Source of the DNA: Bermanella sp040371755
Lineage (GTDB): Bacteria > Pseudomonadota > Gammaproteobacteria > Pseudomonadales > Oceanobacteraceae
Direction of reading: 5' to 3'
Length of the DNA stretch: 64,000 nt
Assembly: GCF_040371755.1 (NCBI RefSeq)
Contig: NZ_BAABWE010000003.1
Coordinates: forward strand, 186,001-250,000
Position numbers and translations under genes: made by a program. Positions 50,228-60,856 of this stretch are shown here, piece after piece. Numbering within the stretch: position 1 is the stretch's first letter; each line of letters opens with the position of its first letter. Below the pieces are notes generated by a model that saw only the letters and a program-made list of their open reading frames with translations, did no database searches and was not told the origin of the DNA.

Positions 50228-52057
50228 TTATGCTTTTTTATGGCCTTGACGTAACGTTATGCGAGCCAGCAATAACAGTATCAAGGTCAGTATTATAGGT
50301 ACAATAGCAATATTTAGCACTTTGAGCCAAGTCCCAAGACCTTCTATGTCTTTATCCAGTTCGTGACGAACATCCCTTAAGGCTTTACGAATGCGCAGTT
50401 TTTCTTGCTGAAAGCCGCTTAAAGTAGCTTCTTGCTCTGGACTTAAGGTAAGTGTGTCTTTGTCGCGCTGCTGTTCTAAATCGGCTAGGCGCTTCTCTGT
50501 GTCCTCTAGCTGTTGCTGCAGGGCTTGCTCGTTTTCGTAGTATTTGTCTTGTGCTGCTTGTCTTAAGTCTTGTACTACTTCAAATGGGCGTGTAAAGCGG
50601 CCACGGCTACGAATGGTGATGAGGTCATCGCTACCTAAAAATTGCTCGGCCATATTTTGTACAAACGCGCCATTATCAGCCCAAGGCTGAACGATGCGCT
50701 GCCCAAAAAAGTTTTGTACTTGCACCCATAGGCGGTCAGTCAGCACGTCGGTGTCGGCAACAATCATGACATTAATCTGTTCGCTGCTGGCAATATGGGG
50801 CTTGGCTCCTTCGATTGGTTGCAAAGACGCCTCAAAGTGGCTGTTTGCTGGGCCACTGATTCTGGCGGCTAATGTATAGCTGTCTCCTGTGGGTTCAAAG
50901 CCCTGCATTAGTTGCCTTGGGTCTTTCGCCAAGTTGTATTGATTCAGGCTTATGGCTTGAGCTACGGTGCTTGACCATACTAGGCTATCAAATTGGGTTG
51001 TAGCATCTGCGGTTGGCTCTATGAACCCTGCTGCGGCAAAGTTTAGGGTTTCCAATTCTGATGTCACCACTTCATTAGGGTTCATACCATCAATTTGTAC
51101 GCCTAATAACCCTAGGTGTCGGATAGGTGGTTGATTTTGTCCCATAGAGATGGTCAACCCGTATTGAGCATCCACCACTACTTGAGTTGGGTCATACTTT
51201 ACGCCCCACTGTTCAAACAACGGCCCTAAAATGTTAATGCCTGTGAAATCATCTAAAGGATCGGTTTGCTTGCTTTCTGCTTTAGGGTCCAAAAAGGCCA
51301 GCAACTTACCACCACGCAAAACAAATTGTTCGATGGCGTATAAACTTATTTCATCTAAAGCATCTGGCTGAGCAACAATAAGCAGCTCAATTTCTGCGTC
51401 GATTTGTTCTGGCTGGTCTTCTACCCAACGTACATCGTAAAGTTGATCCATCTGCTCAAACACAACCCAAGGAGGAGTTGGCCCGCCAGATTGCATGTCA
51501 AAACCACCACGCATATCTAAACCAGTAAGTAGTCCGACTACTGGTAATTGTGTCTGTCCTAAACGGTAGATAAGCTCACTGATTTCGTATTCTAAAAACG
51601 GCTCACGGTCCGGTTGAAAAAACGTAATGGTTTGGCTGTTGCCATTTTCACTGCTGGCTTCTAGACCAAAATAAATGTCATCCCCGGTGGCAATAGGCAC
51701 CGCTTGCAGGCCAGCTTCTGCGGCTTTGTCTTCGGCTTCTGAGAACGGCTCAGGGTCAATAATATTGAGTGTGATTTTACCATCAGACAACAATACATAT
51801 TCTTGCAGCAACTCTTCAACACGCTTGGCATAACTGCGCAGTGCGGTAATGTCTTTACTTACTTTGTCTGAATAGTACAAATTAAGCGTGACGTTTTGCT
51901 CTAGGGCGCTAACGATATTATGCGTGCCCTGAGTCAGGCTATATATATTTTGATCGGTTACATCGACCCTTGCCCCTTTAAATACCACTTGGCTAATAAC
52001 CAACACAAGCACAAAGCAAACTGGCGCAAAGACAAACTTAAATACTGATGATTTCAT
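50228..52057 (-). CDS. GldG-type ABC transporter auxiliary (substrate-binding-like) protein
   Basis: The protein is 609 aa with one N-terminal membrane helix, a large extracytoplasmic ABC-transporter-auxiliary domain (about residues 30-560, beginning RVDVTDQNIYSLTQGTHNIVSAL), a coiled-coil stretch near 505-560 (EQALQQQLEDTEKRLADLEQQRD) and one C-terminal membrane helix. This is the GldG-type layout from gliding and export ABC systems. It is the third gene of ATPase-permease-auxiliary. Substrate unknown. Confidence 0.85.
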   Translation of the reverse strand: MKSSVFKFVFAPVCFVLVLVISQVVFKGARVDVTDQNIYSLTQGTHNIVSALEQNVTLNLYYSDKVSKDITALRSYAKRVEELLQEYVLLSDGKITLNIIDPEPFSEAEDKAAEAGLQAVPIATGDDIYFGLEASSENGNSQTITFFQPDREPFLEYEISELIYRLGQTQLPVVGLLTGLDMRGGFDMQSGGPTPPWVVFEQMDQLYDVRWVEDQPEQIDAEIELLIVAQPDALDEISLYAIEQFVLRGGKLLAFLDPKAESKQTDPLDDFTGINILGPLFEQWGVKYDPTQVVVDAQYGLTISMGQNQPPIRHLGLLGVQIDGMNPNEVVTSELETLNFAAAGFIEPTADATTQFDSLVWSSTVAQAISLNQYNLAKDPRQLMQGFEPTGDSYTLAARISGPANSHFEASLQPIEGAKPHIASSEQINVMIVADTDVLTDRLWVQVQNFFGQRIVQPWADNGAFVQNMAEQFLGSDDLITIRSRGRFTRPFEVVQDLRQAAQDKYYENEQALQQQLEDTEKRLADLEQQRDKDTLTLSPEQEATLSGFQQEKLRIRKALRDVRHELDKDIEGLGTWLKVLNIAIVPIILTLILLLLARITLRQGHKKA

Positions 52058-52071
52058 ATTTTTCTCCTCGC

Positions 52072-52815
52072 TTATTTAGCTTTGTTATGTTGCAAAGCAA
52101 CTTGAGTGAAATACAACCACAGGGCGATCATGGCTAAAAAGAAAACGATATCGCGCAAATCTAGCACCCCTCGGGCAATGGCATCAAAGCGTGTTAAAAA
52201 GCTTAAACCGGCTATGAAATCCACCATGATTTGCGGTGCCCATGCAAAGTTATCCAGTACCAGAGGCACGCCACTTAGCATGAAAACAAAACACACAACG
52301 ACGGTTAAAATAAACGCAATAATTTGATTTTTATTACACGCCGAAATACAGCTGCCTATGGCTAAAAAGCTCCCTGCCATTAACCAAGAGCCTATGTATC
52401 CAGCAAAGATAACCCCGTTATCTGGGTCACCTAAGTAGGCAACGGTAATCCACATCGGGAACGTCAGTAGCAAAGCAATACCAGCAAATAACCAAGCGGC
52501 TAAAAATTTACCCACCACTGCGTTAGCCTGACCAATTGGTAGCGTCATGAGTAATTCAATGGTGCCCATTTGACGCTCTGGAGCCCACAAGCCCATGGCA
52601 ATAGCAGGCATAAAAAATAAGTACAGCCAAGGATGAAAGTTAAAAAATGCGCTTAAATCCGCTTGGCCGTTTTCATAAAAGTGCCCTAGATAAAAACTAA
52701 ACACACCCGCCAGCACCAAAAACATCAAGATGAAGACATAAGCGATTGGGGTGGCAAAATAACTATGCAGTTGACGCTGCATGACAATACGAGTCATATT
52801 CATATTTAACGACAT
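52072..52815 (-). CDS. ABC transporter permease, GldF/ABC-2 type
   Basis: The protein is 247 aa with six hydrophobic segments, ABC-2 type. It starts MSLNMNMTRIVMQRQLHSYFATPIAY and carries the APERQMGTIELLMTLPI stretch typical of GldF-like permeases. It lies 10 bases after the ATPase gene and 14 bases before the auxiliary gene. Confidence 0.87.
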   Translation of the reverse strand: MSLNMNMTRIVMQRQLHSYFATPIAYVFILMFLVLAGVFSFYLGHFYENGQADLSAFFNFHPWLYLFFMPAIAMGLWAPERQMGTIELLMTLPIGQANAVVGKFLAAWLFAGIALLLTFPMWITVAYLGDPDNGVIFAGYIGSWLMAGSFLAIGSCISACNKNQIIAFILTVVVCFVFMLSGVPLVLDNFAWAPQIMVDFIAGLSFLTRFDAIARGVLDLRDIVFFLAMIALWLYFTQVALQHNKAK

Positions 52816-52825
52816 GGCATGCTCC

Positions 52826-53761
52826 TTAGACTGTTTCTGCGCGCGTCACTTGACGGAATACATCGTCAAGGCGGCCTTTTTCAAGGTGAATATTTTCAAC
52901 GGCCCATTGCTGGTTATCTAACCAACGAACCACTTCTGGTAACAGCATTTCGCCGTTTTGAGGAAATAACATGTAAGTACGGTCGTCTTCATCGCCCACC
53001 ACTTCAACATTTAGTATTTGATCAATACTGCTCAGTTGCTCCTGAACATCGTTGTAATCTTGGGCCAGTTGCAAACAAATGGCATTATGATGAAGGCTTT
53101 TGCGCTCTAATTCTTCTGGCTTGCCATCAAGCAATAGCTTACCTTCGCTAATGATTAAGGCGCGACTACATACGGCGCTTACTTCTTCTAATATGTGAGT
53201 AGAGATAATCACGATTTTGTCTTTGGCTAAACCTTTGATTAACTCACGCACATGGTGTTTTTGGTTAGGATCAAGACCATCGGTTGGTTCATCTAATATC
53301 AACACTTTAGGGTCATGAATAATGGCTTGTGCCAACCCCACACGACGGGCAAAACCTTTAGACAAAGTCTCGATGGTTTTGTTTAAGACGGGTTCTAGCT
53401 CTACTTGCTGAATGACTTTATCTAATCGTTGCTGCGCAAGCGTACCGGTTAAGCCTCTGACTTTGGCGATAAAGCGTAAAAATGCAATCACTGTCATTTC
53501 GCCGTAGGCTGGAGCCCCTTCTGGTAGATAACCCATAATTTGCTGGGCTTTTTGCGGCTGCTCTAGAACATTAATATCACAAACACTGATGCTGCCTTGG
53601 GTGGGCTGAATAAAGCCAGTGATCATTTTCATGGTGGTGGATTTACCCGCACCATTTGGCCCCAAGAAACCAAGTACTTCACCCGGTGACACATCAAAAC
53701 TTAATTGATTAACAGCTGTAAATTGGTCAAACCGTTTTGTGAGATTTTGCACACGAATCAT
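52826..53761 (-). CDS. ABC transporter ATP-binding protein, GldA-like
   Basis: The protein is 311 aa with Walker A GPNGAGKST, signature LSKGFARRVGLAQA (an LSKGF variant of LSGGQ), Walker B VLILDEPTDGLDP and STHILEEV. It is first in the ATPase-permease-auxiliary operon and divergent from plsB. Confidence 0.9.
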   Translation of the reverse strand: MIRVQNLTKRFDQFTAVNQLSFDVSPGEVLGFLGPNGAGKSTTMKMITGFIQPTQGSISVCDINVLEQPQKAQQIMGYLPEGAPAYGEMTVIAFLRFIAKVRGLTGTLAQQRLDKVIQQVELEPVLNKTIETLSKGFARRVGLAQAIIHDPKVLILDEPTDGLDPNQKHHVRELIKGLAKDKIVIISTHILEEVSAVCSRALIISEGKLLLDGKPEELERKSLHHNAICLQLAQDYNDVQEQLSSIDQILNVEVVGDEDDRTYMLFPQNGEMLLPEVVRWLDNQQWAVENIHLEKGRLDDVFRQVTRAETV

Positions 53762-54028
53762 GATTAAACTCTCTATTTATTATTTTATCGCGCTCTTAGT
53801 CTGTACTTATCAAAGAAAGTTTCCAGCTAAGGTTAAAAGTGACCTTACTATATGGCCACTTGAAACAATTTCAATAGATAAAACTTGCATTGCTTAAAAG
53901 GTGGACGTTTTTCACGTTGGTTTGTAAAAAAGACCTGCTACAATTCGACAAATTTTGACTGAACCGACTAATGTGTATAAATCGGTTCCTGTTTGGCCTG
54001 TATTTTAGCCAATGATCAGTATAAATAG

Positions 54029-56500
54029 GTGATGACCTTGCGTGCGCTACTCGCTATTTTCAACTCGTTTTTCCGCTGGATACTCACCCTTTGGGTGCGT
54101 ACTACCGTTATGGGCGTCAAAGACCCTAAAGAAGCCCTAGATGAAAACGGCACTGACCACGTTTTTTATGCCCTGCCGAATCGCTCTTTTTCAGCCAGCT
54201 TAGTATTAGACAGCGAAACCCGTAAACTGGGTTTACCCCGTGCACTAGAGCCCGTTGAAATAGCAGGAGTGGCGTTTACTAATCGCATATTTTACCTATC
54301 AAAACCCGAAGGCAATTGGTTTAGTCGCCGTGTTAAACCGTTTTTACATAAGTCTGCGCCTCAATTTATTGAAATATCTAAGCAACACCCAGACATCAAA
54401 GTAAAAATAGTTCCAGTGAATGTTTACTGGGGGCGCACCCCAAACAAGGAAAAAAGCTTTCTGAAAATTTGGCTTGGGGATTCGTGGTCAGTCCCTGGGA
54501 AATTTCGCCGTATTGTAAGTATTTTATTAAATGGTCGTCACACATTTGTACACATTAGCGAGCCAATGAGTGTTCAGGATGTCATCAGCGAAAATCCTGA
54601 CATGGAAGCCTCACGCTTAATTCGTAAAATTGGCCGTGTATTACGGGTACATTTTCGTCATAACCGCAGCGCGGTGATTGGCCCTGATTTATCCCACCGC
54701 CGTACATTGGTTCATCGCCTCGTTCACAAACCAATGGTCATGACGGCCATTGAGCATGAAGCTGCTGATAAAGGCATTTCCATAGAAAAAGCCAAAGCAC
54801 GGGCGTTAAAGTACGGTGATGAAATCGCCTCTAACCAAAGCCACACCACCATACGTCTTTTAGAAATTGTACTGTCATGGGTATGGAATAAACTCTACAA
54901 CGGCGTACAAGTCAAAAACCTAGACAAGCTCCACGATACTTTTAAAGATAACGAAATCATTTATGTGCCGTGCCACCGCAGCCATATTGATTACCTATTA
55001 CTTTCATATGTGCTATTTACCAAAGGCTTTGTACCACCACAAATTGCCGCGGGTATTAACTTAAATCTACCCGTGGTTGGGCCTATTTTGCGCCGTGGTG
55101 GCGCATTTTTTATGCGACGTAGTTTTAAAGATAATCCGCTGTATAGCGCAGTTTTTGATGAATACCTGCACACAGTTTTTACGTCAGGCTATTCTACCGA
55201 GTATTTCATTGAAGGTGGCCGCTCCCGTACTGGTCGTACATTAAAACCTCGCGCTGGCATGTTAGCCATGACGGTGCGCAGCTACTTACGCGACAGCCAC
55301 AAACCCATCGTATTCATGCCTGTCTACATTGGTTATGAAAAGGTGTTTGAAGGCGGTACTTATTTGGGTGAACTAAGGGGCCAAGCGAAAAAGAAAGAAT
55401 CCCTCTTAGGAGTATTTAAAACCTTAAAAGATTTGAAAAAGAACTTCGGCAAAGTCTACCTAACATTTGGCGATGCCATTAATTTAGACAACTTCCTTGA
55501 AGCACGTCGCCCTAATTGGAAAAGCGAAGACCACGGCCCAGACTTTCGCCCAGAATGGACAAAACAAGTGGTCAACGAGCTTGCCATTAACGTAGTAACT
55601 GAAATCAACAAGGCCGCTGCGCTAAATCCAATTAACATGGTTGCTCTGGCTATTTTAGCCACCCCTAAACAAGCCATGGATGAAAAGATTTTGGCACAAA
55701 CCCTTAATCTATATGGCGAATTAGCCAAAGACATGCCATATAGTCACTTAACTGAGTTACCAGAAGGTAACGGGCAGGACTGGATCAACTACGCAGAGAA
55801 CATGCACGTCATTGAGCGTTTAAAACATCCTCTTGGGGACATTATTCGTGTAGATGAAGCACAAGCAGTAATGTTGACGTATTACCGTAACAACGTGATC
55901 CACCTATTTGCGATTCCGTCTATGCTGGCATGTTTGTTTATTAACAACGTCAAAATGAAGCGCAGTGAGGTAGTACGCTTTGCCACTACCATTTACCCGT
56001 ATTTAAAATCTGAACTATTTTTGCACTGGGAAGAATCACAAATCGAAGGGGTCATAAGTCAGTGGATTGACCTGTGTATTAAGAAAGGCTACCTCACTGA
56101 AAATGGCGACGAACTATTCCGCCCGCCGGTTAGCTCTAATAATTACATTATCCTCTCGGTGCTATCTGAGCAGGTTATTCAAATCTTAGAGCGCTATTAT
56201 ATTGCCATCGCCCTTTTGCAACGCTCTGGCTCTGGAGAGGTTAACCAAGAGGAAATGGTGAAAAACTGCTCATTAATGGCACAACGCATCTCTATCCTGC
56301 ACGGTTTGAATGCCCCAGAGTTCTTTGATAAGTCACTGTTTAAAAACTTAATTGATGAGTTATTAGAGCGTAATGTACTTACTTTAAATAGCGAACATAA
56401 TATTGAATTCGGCGAGCGCATCGAAAACATCACCAACGATGCTAAGGTGCTGTTAAACGCAGATTTACGCCGCAGCATACTGCAAGTGACCTTAAATTAA
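54029..56500 (+). CDS. plsB: Glycerol-3-phosphate acyltransferase PlsB
   Basis: First committed step of phospholipid synthesis at the inner membrane. The protein is 823 aa, near the family's usual size. The catalytic HX4D motif is HRSHID (His316, Asp321), followed by the FFMRRSFKDNPLY, IEGGRSRTGR and VFMPVYIGYEKV blocks. It is divergent from the ABC operon and ends before a strong terminator. Uses acyl-ACP or acyl-CoA; FabR, encoded upstream, adjusts which acyl chains are available. Confidence 0.96.
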   Translation: MMTLRALLAIFNSFFRWILTLWVRTTVMGVKDPKEALDENGTDHVFYALPNRSFSASLVLDSETRKLGLPRALEPVEIAGVAFTNRIFYLSKPEGNWFSRRVKPFLHKSAPQFIEISKQHPDIKVKIVPVNVYWGRTPNKEKSFLKIWLGDSWSVPGKFRRIVSILLNGRHTFVHISEPMSVQDVISENPDMEASRLIRKIGRVLRVHFRHNRSAVIGPDLSHRRTLVHRLVHKPMVMTAIEHEAADKGISIEKAKARALKYGDEIASNQSHTTIRLLEIVLSWVWNKLYNGVQVKNLDKLHDTFKDNEIIYVPCHRSHIDYLLLSYVLFTKGFVPPQIAAGINLNLPVVGPILRRGGAFFMRRSFKDNPLYSAVFDEYLHTVFTSGYSTEYFIEGGRSRTGRTLKPRAGMLAMTVRSYLRDSHKPIVFMPVYIGYEKVFEGGTYLGELRGQAKKKESLLGVFKTLKDLKKNFGKVYLTFGDAINLDNFLEARRPNWKSEDHGPDFRPEWTKQVVNELAINVVTEINKAAALNPINMVALAILATPKQAMDEKILAQTLNLYGELAKDMPYSHLTELPEGNGQDWINYAENMHVIERLKHPLGDIIRVDEAQAVMLTYYRNNVIHLFAIPSMLACLFINNVKMKRSEVVRFATTIYPYLKSELFLHWEESQIEGVISQWIDLCIKKGYLTENGDELFRPPVSSNNYIILSVLSEQVIQILERYYIAIALLQRSGSGEVNQEEMVKNCSLMAQRISILHGLNAPEFFDKSLFKNLIDELLERNVLTLNSEHNIEFGERIENITNDAKVLLNADLRRSILQVTLN

Positions 56501-56522
56501 AGAGCCGCTTATTTAGTCACAC

Positions 56523-56551
56523 AAAAAAGGTGGGCAATGCCCACCTTTTTT
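56523..56551. terminator. Bidirectional terminator between plsB and the 56565 gene
   Basis: Perfect stem AAAAAAGGTGGGC/GCCCACCTTTTTT with a three-base loop; strong in both directions. Confidence 0.92.
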
Positions 56552-56564
56552 CTCACCAATGTGA

Positions 56565-56903
56565 CTAAGCGGATTTTTTCTTGTCGTGCAGAGTTTGCGC
56601 AAATTGGTGTCTTAGCTTCAAATACTTAGGTGTTAGACCAACATCCTCGTACATAGGGTCACCCAGTTCATCATGGCAGACCACCTTTTTCCCTTGTTTA
56701 TAAGGCATCTGTCGCTCGACTTCATCTAATGCTACCCCAATCAATTGAGAGATTACCTCATCACGATTTAAGCCGGGGTACAAACCCGCTAAGGCTTCAA
56801 TACGTGCTGCATCTTTAAACGGTAATCGTAATTCGTAGGATTGGTCTCCTGTGGATTGATGGCTCGCTGACTCCCAAGAAGACATTAGATCCCGAACATT
56901 CAT
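56565..56903 (-). CDS. Conserved small protein, Pseudomonas-type (function unknown)
   Basis: The protein is 112 aa, soluble, beginning MNVRDLMSSWESAS. The LRLPFKDAARIEALAGLYPGL and VALDEVERQMPYKQGKKVV blocks are familiar from a family in Pseudomonas that databases sometimes call 'type 1 pili tip component'; that label has no support in this sequence (no signal peptide, no pilin motif). It may be an antitoxin-like or regulatory small protein, but the function is unknown. Confidence 0.7.
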   Translation of the reverse strand: MNVRDLMSSWESASHQSTGDQSYELRLPFKDAARIEALAGLYPGLNRDEVISQLIGVALDEVERQMPYKQGKKVVCHDELGDPMYEDVGLTPKYLKLRHQFAQTLHDKKKSA

Positions 56904-57123
56904 ACTACAACCTCAACAATAAACAACGTACATAGAACAGTTTAGTTCAGCAAATTGAATCTACACGGCTTGGTTACTATTTCTTACAATTTTTATTTGG
57001 CTCTGTTTTTGCTTCTCTTCATTAAACCCAACAACTATGTACACTGGCAAAATACTAATAAAGAATACAAAGCGCCCCCAGCAGCAACTACACTTATTTT
57101 AAGCTTCTTCCCTAGGATGACGA

Positions 57124-59772
57124 ATGCAAAATACTTTGGATGCCGATTTAAAAGATAATGTCCGCTTACTGGGTGATTTACTCAGTGACGTGATTGAACA
57201 AGACCTAGGTGCCGAATTCATCGAGAAAATCGTCACAATTCGCACCCATGCAAAACAAGCCCGCGCCACGCAAAAAGAACCAAAAGCCCTAATCGAATAC
57301 CTAAACGGCCTAAGGGATGACGACATCACCCCTATTACTCGCGCATTTAACCAGTTTTTGAATTTAGCCAACATTGCAGAACAGTATCACGATGTGATTC
57401 GTGGTCGCCGCAAAGACGGCGAAGCTTTCCTTCAACACCTAGACGACCTACTAAAAGATTTAGGCGATAAATTCACTGACGAAGAAATTCAGCAAAAGCT
57501 GGCTCAACTGAATATTCAATTAGTGCTCACGGCCCACCCAACCGAAGTCACCCGTCGCACCTTAATTGGTAAATACGAGCACATCCTAAACGCTTTAAAC
57601 GGCCTAGATACTCAGCCATATGAATACGAGCGCAAACAAATACTAGAAAACTTAAAACGTGTAGTGGCTGAAATCTGGTACACAGATGAAATACGTCAGC
57701 AACGCCCCACCCCAGAAGATGAAGCTAAATGGGGCTTCGCCGTCATTGAAGGCGCTCTTTGGCAGGCGATTCCGCGTTTTTATCGCGAAGTAAATGAGTT
57801 ATTAGTGTCGCGCAATTTAACCCCATTACCATTAGATGCAGTGCCTATTCGCTTTCAATCATGGATGGGCGGCGACCGTGACGGCAACCCCAACGTCACC
57901 GCCAAAGTCACGTCTAACGTATTAATGTTAGGTCGCTGGATGGCAGCTGATTTATACCTAAGAGACCTTGGCGATCTGGTAAACGATTTATCCATGGAAA
58001 ACTGCAACGACACCTTACGTGCAGTAGTTGGTGATGTAAAAGAGCCTTACCGCCATTTATTAAATGATGTTCGTCAACGCTTACGGGAAACCCAGCAATA
58101 CACTCAAGACCAAATCAAAGGTAACAAAGAAAACCGCAATAAAGGCCTGTTCGATTTTAATAGCTTGATCGAACCCTTACAGCTTTGTTATCAATCTTTA
58201 ATTGACTGTCATATGGAAGTGGTCGCTAATGGCAAGCTTATGGATACCATTCGCTGCGCCCATACATTTGGCTTAACCCTTTGCCAATTGGATATCCGCC
58301 AAGAAAGCACCCGCCAGTCACAAGTGTTAGCCGAGCTATGCGAATACTTAGGCTTAGGTAATTATTTAGAGTGGGACGAAGCCACACGAGTTAAGTTTTT
58401 ATTAAACGAACTACAAAGCAAGCGCCCTTTGTTACCCAGTGAATGGCAACCCAGTGCCGATGTACAAGAAGTTTTAGATACCTGTAAGGTTATCGCCAAT
58501 GAAGACCCCAGCTGCTTTGCCTCCTATGTAATCTCCATGGCGGGTGCCGCCAGCGATGTATTAGCGGTGGCCTTATTGCTTAAAATTTCAGGGCGTAAGC
58601 AACCCATGCCTATCGCCCCACTATTTGAAACCCTAGATGACTTAACCCAAGCATCCCACAGTATTAATACCTTATTGGATATCCCTTGGTATCGAGAATA
58701 TTGTAATCACAAACAAATGGTCATGGTGGGGTACAGCGACAGCGCCAAAGACGCAGGCCAATTAGCCGCCAGCTGGGCACAATATAAAGCTCAAGAAGAA
58801 TTGGTCCATGTATGTGACAACCACGGAATTGAACTGACCTTATTCCATGGGCGTGGCGGCACCGTTGGCCGTGGCGGTGGTCCCGCTCACAGCGCCATAC
58901 TATCGCAACCGCCGGGGTCGGTTCGCGGACGCATACGTGTAACCGAACAAGGTGAAATGATTCGCTTCAAATTTGGTAACCCTGAAGTGGCCTTGCGTTC
59001 ATTACAGGTTTACATGTCCGCAGTACTTCAAGCCACAGAGCTACCACCACCAGAGCCAGATGCAAAATGGCGTGAGCTACTAGAAAAACTCAGTGCGATT
59101 GCCGTTAAAAGCTATCGCTCAGTGGTGCGTGAACACCCAGATTTTGTCTCATATTTTAGAAGTGTCACCCCAGAACAAGAGCTGGGGAAATTAGCACTAG
59201 GGTCTCGCCCAGCGAAACGCAAAGCCACGGGCGGCGTGGAAAGTTTACGTGCCATTCCATGGATATTCGCGTGGATGCAAATTAGGCTCATGCTACCGGC
59301 TTGGCTTGGTAGCGAAAAAGCCCTGCGAGATGCCATTAACGAAGATGAATTAGACACCTTAAAAGACATGGCACAGCACTGGCCTTTCTTTAGAACCTTA
59401 GTGGACATGCTTGAAATGATTCTAAGCAAAACCGATTCAGGTATTGCAGAATATTACGAGCACACACTTATCTCGCCAGAAGACACCAACAAAGCAAATA
59501 AATCCCAATTAGGCTTAGAAATTCGCCAACGCTTGCAACAAGCCATAGACACCGTCAATCTTATAAAAGAGCAAACGCAGCTGCTCGATAGCAACCCCGC
59601 TTTTCGCTCCTCCATGGCCGTAAGAAACCCATACACAGACCCGCTACACTATTTACAAGCCGAGCTTTTGCATCGAACACGTCAACAAGGGGAAAAAGTG
59701 AACCCCGAACTGGAGCATGCGTTAAAAGTTACCATGGCAGCCATTGCCGCTGGTATGCGAAACACGGGATAA
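57124..59772 (+). CDS. ppc: Phosphoenolpyruvate carboxylase
   Basis: Replenishes the TCA cycle by making oxaloacetate from PEP and bicarbonate. The protein is 882 aa. The catalytic His138 lies in LTAHPTEVTRRT; the GYSDSAKDAG, FHGRGGTVGRGGGP and MAVRNPYTDPL motifs are complete. AGGA precedes the ATG at 57124. Confidence 0.97.
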   Translation: MQNTLDADLKDNVRLLGDLLSDVIEQDLGAEFIEKIVTIRTHAKQARATQKEPKALIEYLNGLRDDDITPITRAFNQFLNLANIAEQYHDVIRGRRKDGEAFLQHLDDLLKDLGDKFTDEEIQQKLAQLNIQLVLTAHPTEVTRRTLIGKYEHILNALNGLDTQPYEYERKQILENLKRVVAEIWYTDEIRQQRPTPEDEAKWGFAVIEGALWQAIPRFYREVNELLVSRNLTPLPLDAVPIRFQSWMGGDRDGNPNVTAKVTSNVLMLGRWMAADLYLRDLGDLVNDLSMENCNDTLRAVVGDVKEPYRHLLNDVRQRLRETQQYTQDQIKGNKENRNKGLFDFNSLIEPLQLCYQSLIDCHMEVVANGKLMDTIRCAHTFGLTLCQLDIRQESTRQSQVLAELCEYLGLGNYLEWDEATRVKFLLNELQSKRPLLPSEWQPSADVQEVLDTCKVIANEDPSCFASYVISMAGAASDVLAVALLLKISGRKQPMPIAPLFETLDDLTQASHSINTLLDIPWYREYCNHKQMVMVGYSDSAKDAGQLAASWAQYKAQEELVHVCDNHGIELTLFHGRGGTVGRGGGPAHSAILSQPPGSVRGRIRVTEQGEMIRFKFGNPEVALRSLQVYMSAVLQATELPPPEPDAKWRELLEKLSAIAVKSYRSVVREHPDFVSYFRSVTPEQELGKLALGSRPAKRKATGGVESLRAIPWIFAWMQIRLMLPAWLGSEKALRDAINEDELDTLKDMAQHWPFFRTLVDMLEMILSKTDSGIAEYYEHTLISPEDTNKANKSQLGLEIRQRLQQAIDTVNLIKEQTQLLDSNPAFRSSMAVRNPYTDPLHYLQAELLHRTRQQGEKVNPELEHALKVTMAAIAAGMRNTG

Positions 59773-59796
59773 ACCCTATTAACTCAAATAGTTAGC

Positions 59797-59829
59797 ACTG
59801 CCCCCAGTATTTTTAATATTGGGGTCAGT
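59797..59829 (+). terminator. Hairpin after ppc
   Basis: ACTG-C-CCCCAGTATT and AATATTGGGG-T-CAGT form a 15-pair imperfect stem with a three-base loop, 24 bases after the ppc stop. No T run follows. The rest of the gap to adk holds no gene; it must contain the adk promoter, which I could not place. Confidence 0.45.
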
Positions 59830-60052
59830 GTTCACCTACCTTGTAACCCTTATAAATCCTGGCACTTTCCTCTAAAGTCTCCCTATACCACCTTAGTACC
59901 CCTTGCCCCAAGTTGCTTGGTCAGGTATTGTTTGGCTTTTTTTTATAGTACTGCTTAATAATTAAACAGCCATACACGGTGCAATGCCCCAATGGACCTT
60001 GGGATAAAAGGCTTATTGGGAGATTGAATCGAAACTCTTAAAGGAAACATGA

Positions 60053-60697
60053 ATGCGTATAATTTTATTAGGTGCCCCTGGCGCCGGTAAGGGCACTCAA
60101 GCACAGTTCATTTGTGAAAAGTACAACATTCCACAAATCTCAACTGGTGACATGTTGCGCGCTGCCGTAAAAGCTGGAACCCCACTTGGTAAACAAGTTG
60201 AAGAAATCATGCAAACAGGTGGATTAGTTTCAGACGACCTAATCATATCTTTAGTAAAAGAACGCATTGCAGAACCAGATTGCGCAAACGGCTGCTTATT
60301 TGATGGTTTCCCTCGTACCATTCCACAAGCAGAAGCCATGATTGAAGCGGGCGTTGATATTGATTACGTTGTTGAAATTGATGTAGACGACGAAGAAATC
60401 GTAAAACGCATGTCTGGACGTCGTGTTCACCCAGGCTCTGGTCGTACTTACCACGTAATTTTCAATCCACCTGCCGTGGAAGGAAAAGATAACGAAACAG
60501 GCGAAGACTTAATTCAACGAGAAGACGATGCAGAAGCAACCGTACGTAAACGTCTAGGTATCTATCACGAGCAAACCGCACCGCTTGTTGGTTTTTACAA
60601 AGCCTTAACCATCGAAAACGCACCAAAGTATGCGCATATTCCTGGTGTAGGTACATTGGATGATATTCGTGACGCAGTTTTTGCTGCTATTGCTTAA
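60053..60697 (+). CDS. adk: Adenylate kinase
   Basis: Interconverts ATP+AMP and 2 ADP. The protein is 214 aa, long form with LID domain. P-loop GAPGAGKGTQ (residues 7-16), the STGDMLRAAV segment, FDGFPRTIPQA and the SGRRVHPGSGRTYH LID start are visible. LID lacks the four-cysteine zinc site, as in E. coli. Confidence 0.97.
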   Translation: MRIILLGAPGAGKGTQAQFICEKYNIPQISTGDMLRAAVKAGTPLGKQVEEIMQTGGLVSDDLIISLVKERIAEPDCANGCLFDGFPRTIPQAEAMIEAGVDIDYVVEIDVDDEEIVKRMSGRRVHPGSGRTYHVIFNPPAVEGKDNETGEDLIQREDDAEATVRKRLGIYHEQTAPLVGFYKALTIENAPKYAHIPGVGTLDDIRDAVFAAIA

Positions 60698-60712
60698 GTA
60701 AAAGCACACGTT

Positions 60713-60739
60713 AAAAAGCCAGCTATGCTGGCTTTTTTT
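60713..60739 (+). terminator. Terminator after adk
   Basis: Stem AAAAAGCCAGC/GCTGGCTTTTT with a three-base loop and a seven-T tail, 15 bases after adk. Confidence 0.92.
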
Positions 60740-60856
60740 ATGCCTGTTGATTTAAATCAAATAAAATAATGCCTGTCATAAAAACCAATTGAAGCAAGGT
60801 TACGTAAACTGCTGCAAATAACCTATGATAGCCCTACCAATAAATGAGGTATCAAG

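Noticed and set aside
59773..60052. tRNA or small RNA gene between ppc and adk
   Set aside because: No cloverleaf or strong promoter-terminator pair; only one imperfect hairpin was found.
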